Source: Alkalihalophilus pseudofirmus (GTDB lineage: Bacteria > Bacillota > Bacilli > Bacillales > Bacillaceae_D). From it: 64,000 nt of DNA. The position numbers and the translations under genes were made by a program. Within the stretch, counting starts at the first letter, position 1. The number at the start of each line of letters is the position of its first letter. Shown piece by piece: positions 25,820-34,771 of this stretch. Under the pieces are notes generated by a model, which saw only the letters and a program-made list of their open reading frames with translations, was not told where the DNA came from and did not search any database. The DNA lies in NCBI RefSeq assembly GCF_029094545.1, contig NZ_CP117835.1:4010001-4074000 (forward strand), in the 5' to 3' direction.

Positions 25820-27349
25820 ATGTTACTTGAAGCAGATGTGAAAGCCCAACTTAATGAGTACCTGAAACTCCTAGAAGGCGATATCCTTCTTAAAGTGAGT
25901 GCAGGTGACGATTCCGTATCAAAAGATATGCTTGCACTAGTTGATGAGCTAGCATCCATGTCCTCTAAGATCTCTGTTAGACAAGCAGAGCTTGAGAGAA
26001 CACCTAGCTTTAGTGTAAACCGTATAGGAGAAGAGACAGGCGTTACATTTGCTGGTATTCCTTTAGGGCACGAGTTTACATCACTCGTGCTCGCTTTACT
26101 GCAAGTAAGCGGTAGAGCTCCAAAAGTTGATCAAAGCGTCATTGACCAGATCAAAAACATGGACGGGGAATATCACTTTGAAACGTATGTCAGCCTAAGC
26201 TGCCATAACTGTCCTGATGTTGTTCAAGCACTGAATATGATGAGTGTCCTAAACCCTGGTATCACTCACACGATGATTGACGGTGCAGCATTTAAAGAAG
26301 AAGTAGAATCGAAAAATGTCATGGCTGTTCCTGCTGTCTATTTAGACGGTGAGTTCTTTAGCGGCGGACGCATTTCACTAGAAGAAATTTTAGCAAAATT
26401 GGGAACAGGTCCTGATGCTGCTGAACTTTCAAATAAAGATCCTTATGATGTTCTTGTTGTTGGCGGCGGTCCTGCAGGGGCAAGTGCAGCGATCTATGCA
26501 GCACGTAAAGGGATCCGCACAGGTATAGTTGCTGAACGTTTCGGCGGACAAGTCCTTGATACAATGAGCATCGAGAACTTTATTAGTGTGAAAAGCACAG
26601 AAGGTCCAAAGCTTGCAGCAAGCCTTGAAGAGCACGTAAAAGAGTACAACATTGATATTATGAACTTACAACGTGCGAAGAACCTTGAGAAAAACGACTT
26701 ATTTGAGCTTGAGCTTGAAAATGGGGCTGTACTGAAAAGTAAGAGCGTCATTGTATCAACTGGGGCTCGCTGGCGTAATGTTGGCGTTCCAGGCGAACAA
26801 GAGTTCAAGAACAAAGGTGTCGCATATTGCCCTCACTGCGATGGTCCTCTATTTGAAGGAAAAGATGTTGCAGTTATCGGCGGCGGTAACTCAGGAATTG
26901 AAGCAGCAATTGACCTTGCTGGAATTGTAAACCACGTAACTGTCCTTGAATTCATGGCTGAACTAAAAGCGGATGAAGTCCTTCAAAAACGCTTATACAG
27001 CTTACCGAATGTAACGGTAGTGAAAAATGTTCAGACAAAAGAAATCACTGGTACAGACAGCGTAAATGGTATTACGTACATCGACCGTGAAACGGAAGAA
27101 GAGCATCATGTTGAATTAGCAGGTGTCTTCGTTCAAATCGGTCTGGTACCAAATACAGACTGGTTAGACGGTTTTGTTGAACGCAACCGTATGGGTGAGA
27201 TCATGGTTGATAAGAGCGGTGCTACAACCGTTCCTGGCCTCTTCGCTGCAGGAGACTGCACAGACGGTCCTTACAACCAAATCATTATCTCAATGGGCTC
27301 AGGTGCGAATGCATCACTAGCAGCGTTTGATTATTTAATCAGGAATTGA
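25820..27349 (+). CDS. ahpF: Alkyl hydroperoxide reductase flavoprotein AhpF
   Basis: 509 residues. The N-terminal domain carries a redox pair (Cys128-x-x-Cys131 in [10 protein letters not shown]). It is followed by the thioredoxin-reductase-like FAD domain ([19 protein letters not shown]), the active-site CPHC (about residues 337-340) and the NADH-binding [15 protein letters not shown] segment. Electrons pass from NADH through FAD and both Cys pairs to AhpC. AAGGAG precedes ATG. Operon with ahpC. Confidence 0.97.
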   Translation: MLLEADVKAQLNEYLKLLEGDILLKVSAGDDSVSKDMLALVDELASMSSKISVRQAELERTPSFSVNRIGEETGVTFAGIPLGHEFTSLVLALLQVSGRAPKVDQSVIDQIKNMDGEYHFETYVSLSCHNCPDVVQALNMMSVLNPGITHTMIDGAAFKEEVESKNVMAVPAVYLDGEFFSGGRISLEEILAKLGTGPDAAELSNKDPYDVLVVGGGPAGASAAIYAARKGIRTGIVAERFGGQVLDTMSIENFISVKSTEGPKLAASLEEHVKEYNIDIMNLQRAKNLEKNDLFELELENGAVLKSKSVIVSTGARWRNVGVPGEQEFKNKGVAYCPHCDGPLFEGKDVAVIGGGNSGIEAAIDLAGIVNHVTVLEFMAELKADEVLQKRLYSLPNVTVVKNVQTKEITGTDSVNGITYIDRETEEEHHVELAGVFVQIGLVPNTDWLDGFVERNRMGEIMVDKSGATTVPGLFAAGDCTDGPYNQIIISMGSGANASLAAFDYLIRN

Positions 27350-27363
27350 ATAAATGTATAAAA

Positions 27364-27395
27364 AACAGGCATCGAGTACATTCGATGCCTGTTTT
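27364..27395 (+). terminator. Intrinsic terminator of ahpCF
   Basis: CAGGCATCGA / TCGATGCCTG with a 6-nt loop and eight T. Confidence 0.93.
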
Positions 27396-27605
27396 TTTTG
27401 CTTATAAGCACTTCCCCCTATTTTTGTCTTGCAGATTAAAGAATAATAACTGATATACTATAGTAAATAGTAAATAAGATAATGTTTAATTAAATGCTTT
27501 TCTCTTTATTTATAAGCTAGAATGTTAAGGCTAAAAAGTTGATGAACTTATATATTTAAAAATAATACAGCAAGTGCACTAATTTAATAATAAAAGGAGA
27601 GTAAA

Positions 27606-28451
27606 ATGACAAATCCTCTTACCGTCATAAAAGGACATTTATCAAAATTAACAAATGCTCAACGTATCATTGCTGATTATATATTAAAAAACTCTTCAGA
27701 AGTAGCTTTTCTAACTATTCATGATTTAGCTCAACGTGTGAATACGAGCTCAACGACGATCATGCGACTAATGTCTAATTTAGGCTATTCAGGATACAGT
27801 GAATTTCAAAAAGGTTTGCAAAAGTTAATACGAGATCAAACTGCTCCTCAAACCCGTTTAGAAATTAATTTAGAGAACGTTAATAAAGATGATTTATGGG
27901 GCAATACAATTAATCATCACCTTTATCAGATTCAAAAAGTAATGGAGCAAATGCCTAAATCACAGTTGGATGAAGTTGTAAAAAAAATAACTTCTTCGAG
28001 ACAAGTCATTTGTACAAGTGTTCGAAGCGGACTTCCAATTGGTCAATATCTAACTCATGGGTTGAATAGGACATTAGGGAATTGCCGCCTAGTCATTGCA
28101 GACACTAGTGATTGGGTAGATGAAATCATCACAATGAAATCAGAAGACTTAATAATCGCCACAAGTTTTCCTCGTTATGCAAAGCGAATCATTGATTTCG
28201 TAAAAGCAGCCAAATGTCACGGGGTACAGATTGTAGCCATAACAGATAGTTACTCATCTCCAATTGCTGAATACGCTGACATCGTTTTACCTTGTGATTC
28301 TGATAGTCTTGCATTTCATAATTCTCCTATTGTTGCAATGATAGTGGCAGACTATCTTATTAATGCCACAGCTATTGGACAATCAGAAGAGACAAGAAAG
28401 CGTTTAGATAAAATAAATGAAATGCTAAAAGATATGAATTACCATTATTAA
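27606..28451 (+). CDS. RpiR/MurR family transcriptional regulator
   Basis: 281 residues. N-terminal HTH_6 domain (AQRIIADYILKNSSEVAFLT, then DLAQRVNTSSTTIMRLMSNLGY) and a C-terminal SIS sugar-phosphate-binding domain (VICTSVRSGLPIGQYLTHG to NSPIVAMIVADYLI). AAAGGAG precedes ATG. It stands directly upstream of the RraA-dehydrogenase-transporter operon in the same direction but separated by a strong terminator, so it probably regulates that operon through the twin palindromes at 28563-28606. The effector would be a metabolite of the operon's pathway (inference). Confidence 0.88.
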   Translation: MTNPLTVIKGHLSKLTNAQRIIADYILKNSSEVAFLTIHDLAQRVNTSSTTIMRLMSNLGYSGYSEFQKGLQKLIRDQTAPQTRLEINLENVNKDDLWGNTINHHLYQIQKVMEQMPKSQLDEVVKKITSSRQVICTSVRSGLPIGQYLTHGLNRTLGNCRLVIADTSDWVDEIITMKSEDLIIATSFPRYAKRIIDFVKAAKCHGVQIVAITDSYSSPIAEYADIVLPCDSDSLAFHNSPIVAMIVADYLINATAIGQSEETRKRLDKINEMLKDMNYHY

Positions 28452-28468
28452 AACACCAATAAATAATT

Positions 28469-28516
28469 AAAAAAGCTTTTCAAAAGACACAATAAAGTCT
28501 TTTGAAAAGCTTTTTT
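28469..28516 (+). terminator. Intrinsic terminator after the RpiR gene
   Basis: A ~19-bp stem (AAAAAGCTTTTCAAAAGAC and its complement) with a short loop and T run; symmetrical, so it may work in both directions. Confidence 0.9.
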
Positions 28517-28535
28517 AATTATCAAAATGTAAGGG

Positions 28536-28606
28536 TTTACTTTTATTAATCGGATTGATATAGTAATAAATATTACTTAAATAATAATTTTGGTAATAAA
28601 TATTAC
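28536..28606 (+). promoter_or_regulatory. Promoter and twin palindromic operators of the RraA operon
   Basis: TTTACT (28536-28541), 17-bp spacer, TATAGT (28559-28564). The palindrome GTAATA-AA-TATTAC occurs at 28563-28576, overlapping the -10, and again at 28593-28606, just before the ribosome binding site, exactly 30 bp apart. This layout suggests a repressor footprint, most simply the adjacent RpiR protein. Confidence 0.65.
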
Positions 28607-28620
28607 TTGAGGTGATGGAC

Positions 28621-29295
28621 ATGAACAGCTCACAACATTCTGATAGTTCTCAGCTTTTATCGCGTATAAAAAAAATTGGCTCTACCGTATTTGCGGACGT
28701 AATGGATAATCAGAATACAATGGATTACCGCGTGAAACCTGTAAATTTTTTAGAACCTTTAGTAGGACGTGTAAGAACCGTTTCAGTACCTAAAGGTGAC
28801 AATTTGCTTTTACATCATGCAATCTATCAAGCAGAGCCTAACGATATTATCATCGTCAACGGTCAAAGTTTTACTGGGGCTGCATATTTAGGAGAGCTTA
28901 TGGCAGGTGCAGCAGAAGCATTAGGAATAAAAGGGATTATTATTGATGGGCTTGTTCGTGATAAACGGGAGCTTCGTCAATTAAATATCCAAATTTATGC
29001 TAAAGGATTTTCACCATCCGGTCCAAGTAAAGAAGGACCAGGTTCATTTGATACTACAATTACTTGCGCGGGCACCATTGTATCCCCCTATGATTTCGTA
29101 ATTGCAGATCAGGATGGAGTGGTTGTCGTTCCTCAACAGAATGTTGAAGAAATCGTGGAAAAAGCAGAAAAGAAATTAGCGTATGAATTAAATCGATTAG
29201 AGACAATCAATATTTATAAAAAGCAAAATAAACAAGACAAGTCAGACATTGAGCCGAAATGGCTACAAGACAAATTAAAGAAACTTAATTTATAA
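28621..29295 (+). CDS. RraA-like protein (4-hydroxy-4-methyl-2-oxoglutarate aldolase / DUF family)
   Basis: 224 residues. The RraA-like fold is shown by STVFADVMDNQ at the N-terminus, GELMAGAAEALGIKGIIIDG and VRDKREL, giving the G-x(~20)-R-D motif that binds metal and pyruvyl moiety in HMG/CHA-type aldolases. The C-terminal ~35 residues form a charged helix. Start taken as ATG 28621 with GAGGTG 6 nt upstream; GTG 28612 and ATG 28615 overlap or touch that site. Likely acts as a class II aldolase or decarboxylase on an oxo-acid in the pathway of this operon; regulator-of-RNase-E activity is not expected in Bacilli. Confidence 0.78.
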   Translation: MNSSQHSDSSQLLSRIKKIGSTVFADVMDNQNTMDYRVKPVNFLEPLVGRVRTVSVPKGDNLLLHHAIYQAEPNDIIIVNGQSFTGAAYLGELMAGAAEALGIKGIIIDGLVRDKRELRQLNIQIYAKGFSPSGPSKEGPGSFDTTITCAGTIVSPYDFVIADQDGVVVVPQQNVEEIVEKAEKKLAYELNRLETINIYKKQNKQDKSDIEPKWLQDKLKKLNL

Positions 29296-29347
29296 ATTAT
29301 ATACCTCAATACCTCAAACCTAGTAACTAGAGAGAAAGGTGATGAAA

Positions 29348-30217
29348 ATGAATATTGGCTTTATCGGATTTGGTGAAGTAGGCTTCGAAATGTCTAAAGG
29401 TTTTTATAGCCAAGGCAAGAATTTAAATCTATTTGTTTATGATCATTTATACAAAAACATAGAAACAAAGTATAGGGCAGAGAAAGTGCAGGCAGCTCTT
29501 TTTGATGAGCCGTTAAAAGTAGTACAACAAGAACTAAATATTTTATTTGTGGCAGTTCCTGCTTCATATTCATCTGAAGCATGGAATTCCATCTTGCCAG
29601 GGCTTAATAAAAACACTTTATGTGTAGATCTTTCAACAGCCTCTTCAGAAACCAAACAGAGAATTTGTAAAGAATTGAGCAACAAAGATATTACTTTTAT
29701 AGATGCTGCCATAATGGGTCCACTCAAAGGAAACCAACATAAAGTTCCTATGATCGTAAGCGGCATCGGGGCAAAGGAATTTATAAAATGGGGAAAAACC
29801 TTTGAAATGAATCTCTCTTATGTTAGTGAGTTGGCAGGAGATGCAACCAATATCAAATTCATCAGAAGCATTTTTACAAAAGGCCTTTCTACCCTTCTCT
29901 TTGAAGTGATGGAGATAGCAGATAAATTAAATTTAGATGATACTATTTTAGATTCAATAACTAAAACTATTGATAAAGAACCTTTTGAAAATGTAATTAA
30001 TCGATTAATTACAGGTAATGTCCTGCATTCAGAAAGACGTATCAAAGAAATGGATAATGTTATTGATTTTATGCTAAATAATCATGTAGAAGCTGAAATG
30101 ACCAAAGCCACACGAAATAAATTAATAACAATTACAAATTCAAGTATCAAAGAAAAATTTCACGGAAAAGCACCGTTGCACTGGAAAGAAGTAATGCAGA
30201 AGATCAATGAAACGTAG
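29348..30217 (+). CDS. NAD(P)-dependent beta-hydroxyacid dehydrogenase family protein
   Basis: 289 residues. Rossmann domain with GFIGFGEVG at the N-terminus. The middle has FIDAAIMGPLKGNQHKVPMIV, where family members have the substrate loop, and GDATNIKFIRSIFTKGL with the catalytic-type Lys of 6PGDH/3-hydroxyisobutyrate dehydrogenases (the usual following Asn is Ser here). The C-terminal helical part resembles DUF1932. Start at ATG 29348 (AAAGGTG 6 nt upstream). Probably oxidises a hydroxy-acid to the oxo-acid used by the RraA-like partner (inference). Confidence 0.8.
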   Translation: MNIGFIGFGEVGFEMSKGFYSQGKNLNLFVYDHLYKNIETKYRAEKVQAALFDEPLKVVQQELNILFVAVPASYSSEAWNSILPGLNKNTLCVDLSTASSETKQRICKELSNKDITFIDAAIMGPLKGNQHKVPMIVSGIGAKEFIKWGKTFEMNLSYVSELAGDATNIKFIRSIFTKGLSTLLFEVMEIADKLNLDDTILDSITKTIDKEPFENVINRLITGNVLHSERRIKEMDNVIDFMLNNHVEAEMTKATRNKLITITNSSIKEKFHGKAPLHWKEVMQKINET

Positions 30218-30242
30218 AAAAGATGCCTAAGGAGGGTTTTTA

Positions 30243-31583
30243 ATGGGGATAGTCGCTCTCATTATTTTTGTAAGCGTTTTAGTTTTTTGGAGCATTAAGT
30301 TAAGAAGGAATCTTGGAGAAGCTGCTCTAGTAGGCTTTTTAGCAATTGTACCTTTAGGAGGCTCAGAAGCACTCTCACTATTTTTACAAGGGATTAGCTT
30401 TGCTTCTACGTTTTCAGTTTTGTACGCTGCAATTGCTTTTGTTTTCATGGCTTATGTAATCGATAAATTCGGGATTGTAGAACGGCTTCTAGCTATTTTG
30501 AATTCATTAGTAGGCAGGCTCCCAGGTGCGCCTGCAATTATGGATGCTGTTGGATCTTCAGTAATGGGAACACTATCTGGCGGTGACTCAGGAAACACAG
30601 CCGCGACTGGATCCATTACCGGTCCTTGGATGCTCCGCAACAAATGGAATAAAGAAATAGCAGCATCTGTTATGGTCGGTAATGGAGGAATGGCCTCAGC
30701 CCTCCCCCCTACAACATCAATGTTTATCATTTTAGGCTTTGCACCAGTAGCAGCAGCTATTACAACAGGAGAATTTTTTATCGCTCTATTAATTGCTGGA
30801 GCATACCAGTTTTTACATCGATTAATTTTGATTGGATATTTTGTTAAGAAGCAGAATATTAAAGCATTCAGTGCTGAATCATTAGATCCACTAAGTGTTT
30901 CTTTTAAAAATGGTTGGAGTTCAATTTTTATATATATGGGAGCAATTATTCCATTAACTTTAACAATTGGTCCATTGGCTGATTTTATAGCAAATATTCC
31001 CTCTTTAGGAGAAGAAGCACTAAACAGTGTTGATATTGTTATTTGGATCCCAACTCTAATGATTGGTATCGCATTTCTCTTAGGAAGAAAGACCATGCCT
31101 AAATCATTTACGGGTCTTCTTAAATTTACAAAAAATTCAATTCCACGTTTTACTGTTATTGGCTCATTAATTTTTTTCGCCGTGGCTTCAAGTGAAGTCT
31201 TAACAGCCTTAGGCTTATCAGAAAATATCTCACAATTGATGAATGCAGCTAATACACCAGGTTGGCTTACTGTCTTATTACTAGGGCTTGGCATTACTGC
31301 TATTGCAGGACCTCTGACATCAACAGGAACCCTTACTGCTGTTGGTTTAGTATCCTACGAAATATTAGTATCTAGTGGGTTCTCTCCCCTTATTTCAGCA
31401 GTTGTTATTATGACTTTTGCTTCTACGTCTGCCCAAATGCCTCCAGCTTCCGGCTCCATATATATAGCTTCTGGAATTGTTGGAGCAAGACCTGAAAAAA
31501 CATTTTTAATTTTAATACTCTATTATGTTTGTCCTGTAATTCTTATCGGATGGTTAATAGCTATGGGAATATTACCAGTCTAA
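30243..31583 (+). CDS. TRAP-type large permease-like transporter
   Basis: 446 residues with about 11-12 hydrophobic segments. The GDSGNTAATGSITGPWM and NGGMASALPPTTSMFI segments, and near the C-terminus GPLTSTGTLTAVG and SAQMPPASGSIYIASG, are the two inverted-repeat substrate motifs of DctM-type permeases. AAGGAGG precedes ATG. No periplasmic-type solute-binding protein (DctP) gene is nearby. With the following small membrane protein it likely imports the acid catabolised by the two upstream enzymes (inference). Confidence 0.72.
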   Translation: MGIVALIIFVSVLVFWSIKLRRNLGEAALVGFLAIVPLGGSEALSLFLQGISFASTFSVLYAAIAFVFMAYVIDKFGIVERLLAILNSLVGRLPGAPAIMDAVGSSVMGTLSGGDSGNTAATGSITGPWMLRNKWNKEIAASVMVGNGGMASALPPTTSMFIILGFAPVAAAITTGEFFIALLIAGAYQFLHRLILIGYFVKKQNIKAFSAESLDPLSVSFKNGWSSIFIYMGAIIPLTLTIGPLADFIANIPSLGEEALNSVDIVIWIPTLMIGIAFLLGRKTMPKSFTGLLKFTKNSIPRFTVIGSLIFFAVASSEVLTALGLSENISQLMNAANTPGWLTVLLLGLGITAIAGPLTSTGTLTAVGLVSYEILVSSGFSPLISAVVIMTFASTSAQMPPASGSIYIASGIVGARPEKTFLILILYYVCPVILIGWLIAMGILPV

Positions 31584-31598
31584 GGGGGGAGATTTAAG

Positions 31599-31829
31599 AT
31601 GCAACTTCTATTAGAGCGTCTTTTTAGTCTATGCTTATTGTTATCTTTGCTTCTAGCATTAACTATGGTAGTAAGCCAATTAATAGGATTTATGATTGGC
31701 AATGGTGAGCTTGTAATTCAAAGTCGTGACATTTTAAAACAACCGACAATTATTTTTGCTGCTATTTTTTCAGGTATTGCTTTTATACTAGGGTACTTTC
31801 CCGCATATCAAGAACAGAATAACTCCTGA
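31599..31829 (+). CDS. Small two-helix membrane protein of the transporter operon
   Basis: 76 residues with two hydrophobic helices (LCLLLSLLLALTMVVSQLIG and PTIIFAAIFSGIAFILGYF). It begins 16 nt after the permease with AGGGGGGAG upstream, so it is translated from the same mRNA. It may be a reduced DctQ-like small subunit, but it is half the usual size and I do not recognise a family. Confidence 0.65.
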   Translation: MQLLLERLFSLCLLLSLLLALTMVVSQLIGFMIGNGELVIQSRDILKQPTIIFAAIFSGIAFILGYFPAYQEQNNS

Positions 31830-31850
31830 TTATTTCAAGCTCTTTAGAGA

Positions 31851-31898
31851 ACAAAAAGAAGTGAGTATCTATTCAACGGGTTCGGTTGACGAGGAGAA
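31851..31898. repeat. Inverted repeat, left arm, flanking the GNAT pseudogene
   Basis: ACAAAAAGAAGTGAGTA, a variable 6-7 nt, AACGGGTTCGGTT, 3-5 nt, GGAGAA. The same order occurs inverted at 32892-32938. About three quarters of ~48 positions match, including the 13-mer AACGGGTTCGGTT. Confidence 0.65.
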
Positions 31899-31976
31899 AA
31901 ATGCAAATAGCAATTTAAATAGTACACTAATCAGCATATATATTAACATCTAATTGGTAATATATATGGGAAGTAA

Positions 31977-32003
31977 AAACGCTCAGAAATCTGAGCGTTT
32001 TTT
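31977..32003 (+). terminator. Intrinsic terminator of the RraA-transporter operon
   Basis: AAACGCTCAG / CTGAGCGTTT with a 4-5 nt loop and T6 tail. It lies inside the inverted-repeat interval; it could also act for the convergent pseudogene. Confidence 0.88.
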
Positions 32004-32059
32004 GATGTGATTTTTTAGTTTTCTTATTTCACTAACGCACACGTCAGTTTAATAATTAC

Positions 32060-32545
32060 TCAAACTTGTAACACCATTTCTACTGTTTTTAGTATATGTC
32101 CATCGAAATCATCATCAAACTCTCTTATAACTTCAAAGCCTTTTGCTTCATAGAATCTTATTCCTAATTTATTTTCTTTTTCAACATCTACGAAAATTTC
32201 TTTCACTTCGTCTAATTCATTTATGCCATGTTCTAACAAAGCTGAACCTATTCCTTTACCTTGATATTCAGGATTAATGTAGATAGCCCCTAAACCAACT
32301 TTTCCATCTTTATTTACTGGAGAAAAATTAGCAAAACCAACAACTCTTTCGGCAGTTTCAGCTACCAAAAGAAGTGAGCGTTCCATACGTTGTTGCATTC
32401 TTTCGTCATTGTAAGCAGAACTCATAAAATTCTCTTGAATATCTAAAGGAATTATCCCTTCATAAGTAGAATTTCAAGTTGTTTTTGCTACATCTTGCAC
32501 TTGCTTTGTATCCTCCTCTTGCATCTTCCGAACAAAAAATTCCAT
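32060..32545 (-). pseudogene. GNAT N-acetyltransferase with one in-frame TGA
   Basis: From ATG 32545 (AGGAGGGG upstream) the frame reads MEFFVRKMQEEDTKQVQDV then KTT-stop-NSTYEGIIP. The TGA (32474-32476) stands where GNAT proteins of this type have Trp, so a single TGG to TGA change explains it. The frame is otherwise open for 161 codons, with the acetyl-CoA site YQGKGIGSALL and the C-terminal RFYEAKGFEVIREF typical of the family. A downstream ATG at 32425 would give only a 121-residue protein without the first strand and helix. Either a recent pseudogene or, less likely, a sequencing error or read-through. Confidence 0.8.
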
Positions 32546-32735
32546 AATAAACCCCTCCTAATAAAATCACTTTTTTGAAAATTGTCCCATAAATACTTTC
32601 GTAAATGTTTTTCCACTCTATCGCCCCGTTAGTTTAAGAACAACTCTTCACAAACACTCTCTATAATATTAACATATAATTTCCATTAGCCTTCAAAAAA
32701 CACTCCTGATTAGCACCCGTTTTAGCACTGACTTT

Positions 32736-32767
32736 AACAATACGACATAAATTTATGTGGTGTTGTT
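32736..32767. repeat. 32-bp near-perfect palindrome
   Basis: Arms AACAATACGACATAAA and TTTATGTGGTGTTGTT match at 14 of 16 positions with no spacer. Could be an operator or a cruciform; owner unknown. Confidence 0.6.
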
Positions 32768-32891
32768 AAAATGGATGCGAATTGATGTGCGAATTCTTAT
32801 GCTAATTACGCAAAATCATTGATACAACAAAAAAATGAGGGCACCAATTCATATGCGAATAATGTCCTCAATTAGGTTGTTATTTAATGAC

Positions 32892-32938
32892 TTCTCCCCA
32901 GTAACCGAACCCGTTAGTATCTACTCATTTCTTTTTGT
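32892..32938. repeat. Inverted repeat, right arm, flanking the GNAT pseudogene
   Basis: On the minus strand reads ACAAAAAGAAATGAGTA, 6 nt, AACGGGTTCGGTT, 3-5 nt, GGGGAGAA; partner of 31851-31898. Confidence 0.65.
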
Positions 32939-33061
32939 GTATAAATTACAATGTATTCCCACCTTGGTTAATTGTCTAATATGAAACAAGACAACCACGA
33001 TCATTTGGTCAGGTCAGCTGTCTTATTTTCTAAATAACAGTTAAATCTACAGGCGCTTTTA

Positions 33062-33919
33062 TCAACCCTGCTTCACGCTTAAAATCGTCACTGTCACGAG
33101 GATAATTGCCATGCCTCCAAGCTGGGTTACTGTAAGCAGTTCACTCAGAACCATAAATCCCAAAAGGGAGGCAGTCACGGGTTCCACCATTGCAATAATG
33201 GAAGCTGACGTCGGTGATGTTTTTTTCAAACCAACTACATACAAGAAGAATGATACCCCTGCTCCGAAAATTCCTAAAAGAATGATCCATCCTAAGTCAG
33301 GTGAGAAAAAGACGGAAGCTGCTTCGCCGTGGTCAATGAAAAGCAGCGTTATGATCGTAAAGGCAAGAAATGCAATCGTTAAAATTCCTTGCGGCTGCCC
33401 ATGGCGGGATGCATATTTAAAGCCAAAAATGAACAAAGCATACGATAACCCGGCACCGAGTCCTGTCATAAGCCCAAGCATTGTGATGCCCTCAGAGCCA
33501 ATGCTGTACACCTCTGTCAGCAATACCACACCAGCCATCACACAACCAATAGCCAGCCATTTAAATAATGACGCCTGTTCAAGACGGAATATAAAAGAGA
33601 TAAGGAGAACAAAAATAGGTGCGGTATACATCAATGTTGCCGCTACCGCAACACTGCCCTCTGAGATACTAACAAAATAAAAAACAAAATTCCCTGCTAC
33701 GCCAATACCCGCAACGACAGACCAGAACAACAGCGGCCTATTAAACCGCGTCGGCCGGAACAAGAACCAAATAAGAATACATACTAGACCTACTGCTCCC
33801 CTATAAAAGGAGATGACTAGGGGATCCCAGCCTTTATCCATTAAGAAGCCGCCTAGTCCCCCAGAAATGCCCCATAAAATTGCTGCTAAAATAACTAATC
33901 CTAACCCACCAACACGCAT
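33062..33919 (-). CDS. EamA family (DMT superfamily) transporter
   Basis: 285 residues with ten predicted membrane helices in two EamA repeats. The first contains AAILWGISGGLGGFLM and SFYRGAVGLV, the second MTGLGAGLSYALFIFGFKYA and IIAMVEPVTASLLGFMVLSE, a typical EamA end motif. ATG 33919 selected because GGAGG sits 6 nt upstream. Substrate (amino acid or other metabolite export) unknown. Confidence 0.88.
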   Translation of the reverse strand: MRVGGLGLVILAAILWGISGGLGGFLMDKGWDPLVISFYRGAVGLVCILIWFLFRPTRFNRPLLFWSVVAGIGVAGNFVFYFVSISEGSVAVAATLMYTAPIFVLLISFIFRLEQASLFKWLAIGCVMAGVVLLTEVYSIGSEGITMLGLMTGLGAGLSYALFIFGFKYASRHGQPQGILTIAFLAFTIITLLFIDHGEAASVFFSPDLGWIILLGIFGAGVSFFLYVVGLKKTSPTSASIIAMVEPVTASLLGFMVLSELLTVTQLGGMAIILVTVTILSVKQG

Positions 33920-34217
33920 ATAATACCTCCACATATCTGATTTCATCTGTAAAGATATGTATACCTGTTAGTAGCGGTTTTATAACTTAATTTTATATAT
34001 ATGTTATTGGGAAGTCTTGGGTTAACTCAAAACCCGTTTACTCATGAAATTGAGCTTTAAGTATATATCAGCATTTAGAATACTAGCAGGCAACCGCAAA
34101 GCTTAATCAACATCGCGATGTTAATCTGCTTGATCAAGTGCACGTTTCAGTAAAATCGAATAAATATTTATACCAAGACTAACACTACACATAAAACTAA
34201 TGTGAGGTATTAATGAC

Positions 34218-34688
34218 ATGAAACAATTTATTCTCTGGTTACTCTTGATCTTGCCTTGGGTATCCTTGCTTTTTTTGAAAATGGATACTGTACGCAGGTA
34301 CATGCCAGTCGCTCTATTTATGACCGTTATTCATACCTTGGCATATCAAGCGGCCTACCATTACGGTTGGTGGAAAGAGTCAGGTTCCAGTCTTTTTGGC
34401 TGGGATAAAGTCGTTCCAGTTCCTTGGGTGTATGGAGCGTACTTAGTTATAGTTATCTGGGTATTCCACTTTACTTTCAAAAAGTTTTGGTTGTATATGG
34501 CTGTTAATATAATTTTGGACGGGCTATTTATGTATATCATTTACCCACTATGGCAACGTATCGGGCTTGTTTCGAGCGAATCAACTTTGCCTACAATTGC
34601 TATTGTTGCTATGATGGTGGGGTTTGCATTGATTATCTACCTTTATCAAATGTGGCAGGACGAAGTGTTCAAATCGCCCACAGGATAA
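34218..34688 (+). CDS. Membrane protein of CBO0543-like family
   Basis: 156 residues with five hydrophobic helices, including FILWLLLILPWVSLLFL and GAYLVIVIWVFHFTF, and aromatic-rich loops (YHYGWWKESG). The helix arrangement is like the CBO0543 family of Firmicute membrane proteins; assignment is tentative. GAGGT lies about 10 nt before the ATG. Function unknown. Confidence 0.6.
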   Translation: MKQFILWLLLILPWVSLLFLKMDTVRRYMPVALFMTVIHTLAYQAAYHYGWWKESGSSLFGWDKVVPVPWVYGAYLVIVIWVFHFTFKKFWLYMAVNIILDGLFMYIIYPLWQRIGLVSSESTLPTIAIVAMMVGFALIIYLYQMWQDEVFKSPTG

Positions 34689-34771
34689 CTTATGCGTTAC
34701 CAAGAGCAGCTTAACGTACTCTTCATAGAATCAATGCATTCCCCGAAGATATATCTTGCTTCTACCCCTCT

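Larger units (their letters stand above)
32546..33061. other. Gene-free stretch with palindromes
   Basis: 516 bp with no credible ORF. It holds a 32-bp near-palindrome (32736-32767), a GAGG...CCTC hairpin near 32840-32875 and the right inverted-repeat arm (32892-32938). Confidence 0.6.

Noticed and set aside
30452-31294. 280-codon frame opposite the TRAP-like permease
   Set aside because: Antisense shadow; the plus-strand protein has recognisable transporter motifs and operon context.
33111-33680. 189-codon frame opposite the EamA transporter
   Set aside because: Antisense to a clear ten-helix transporter and without a ribosome binding site.
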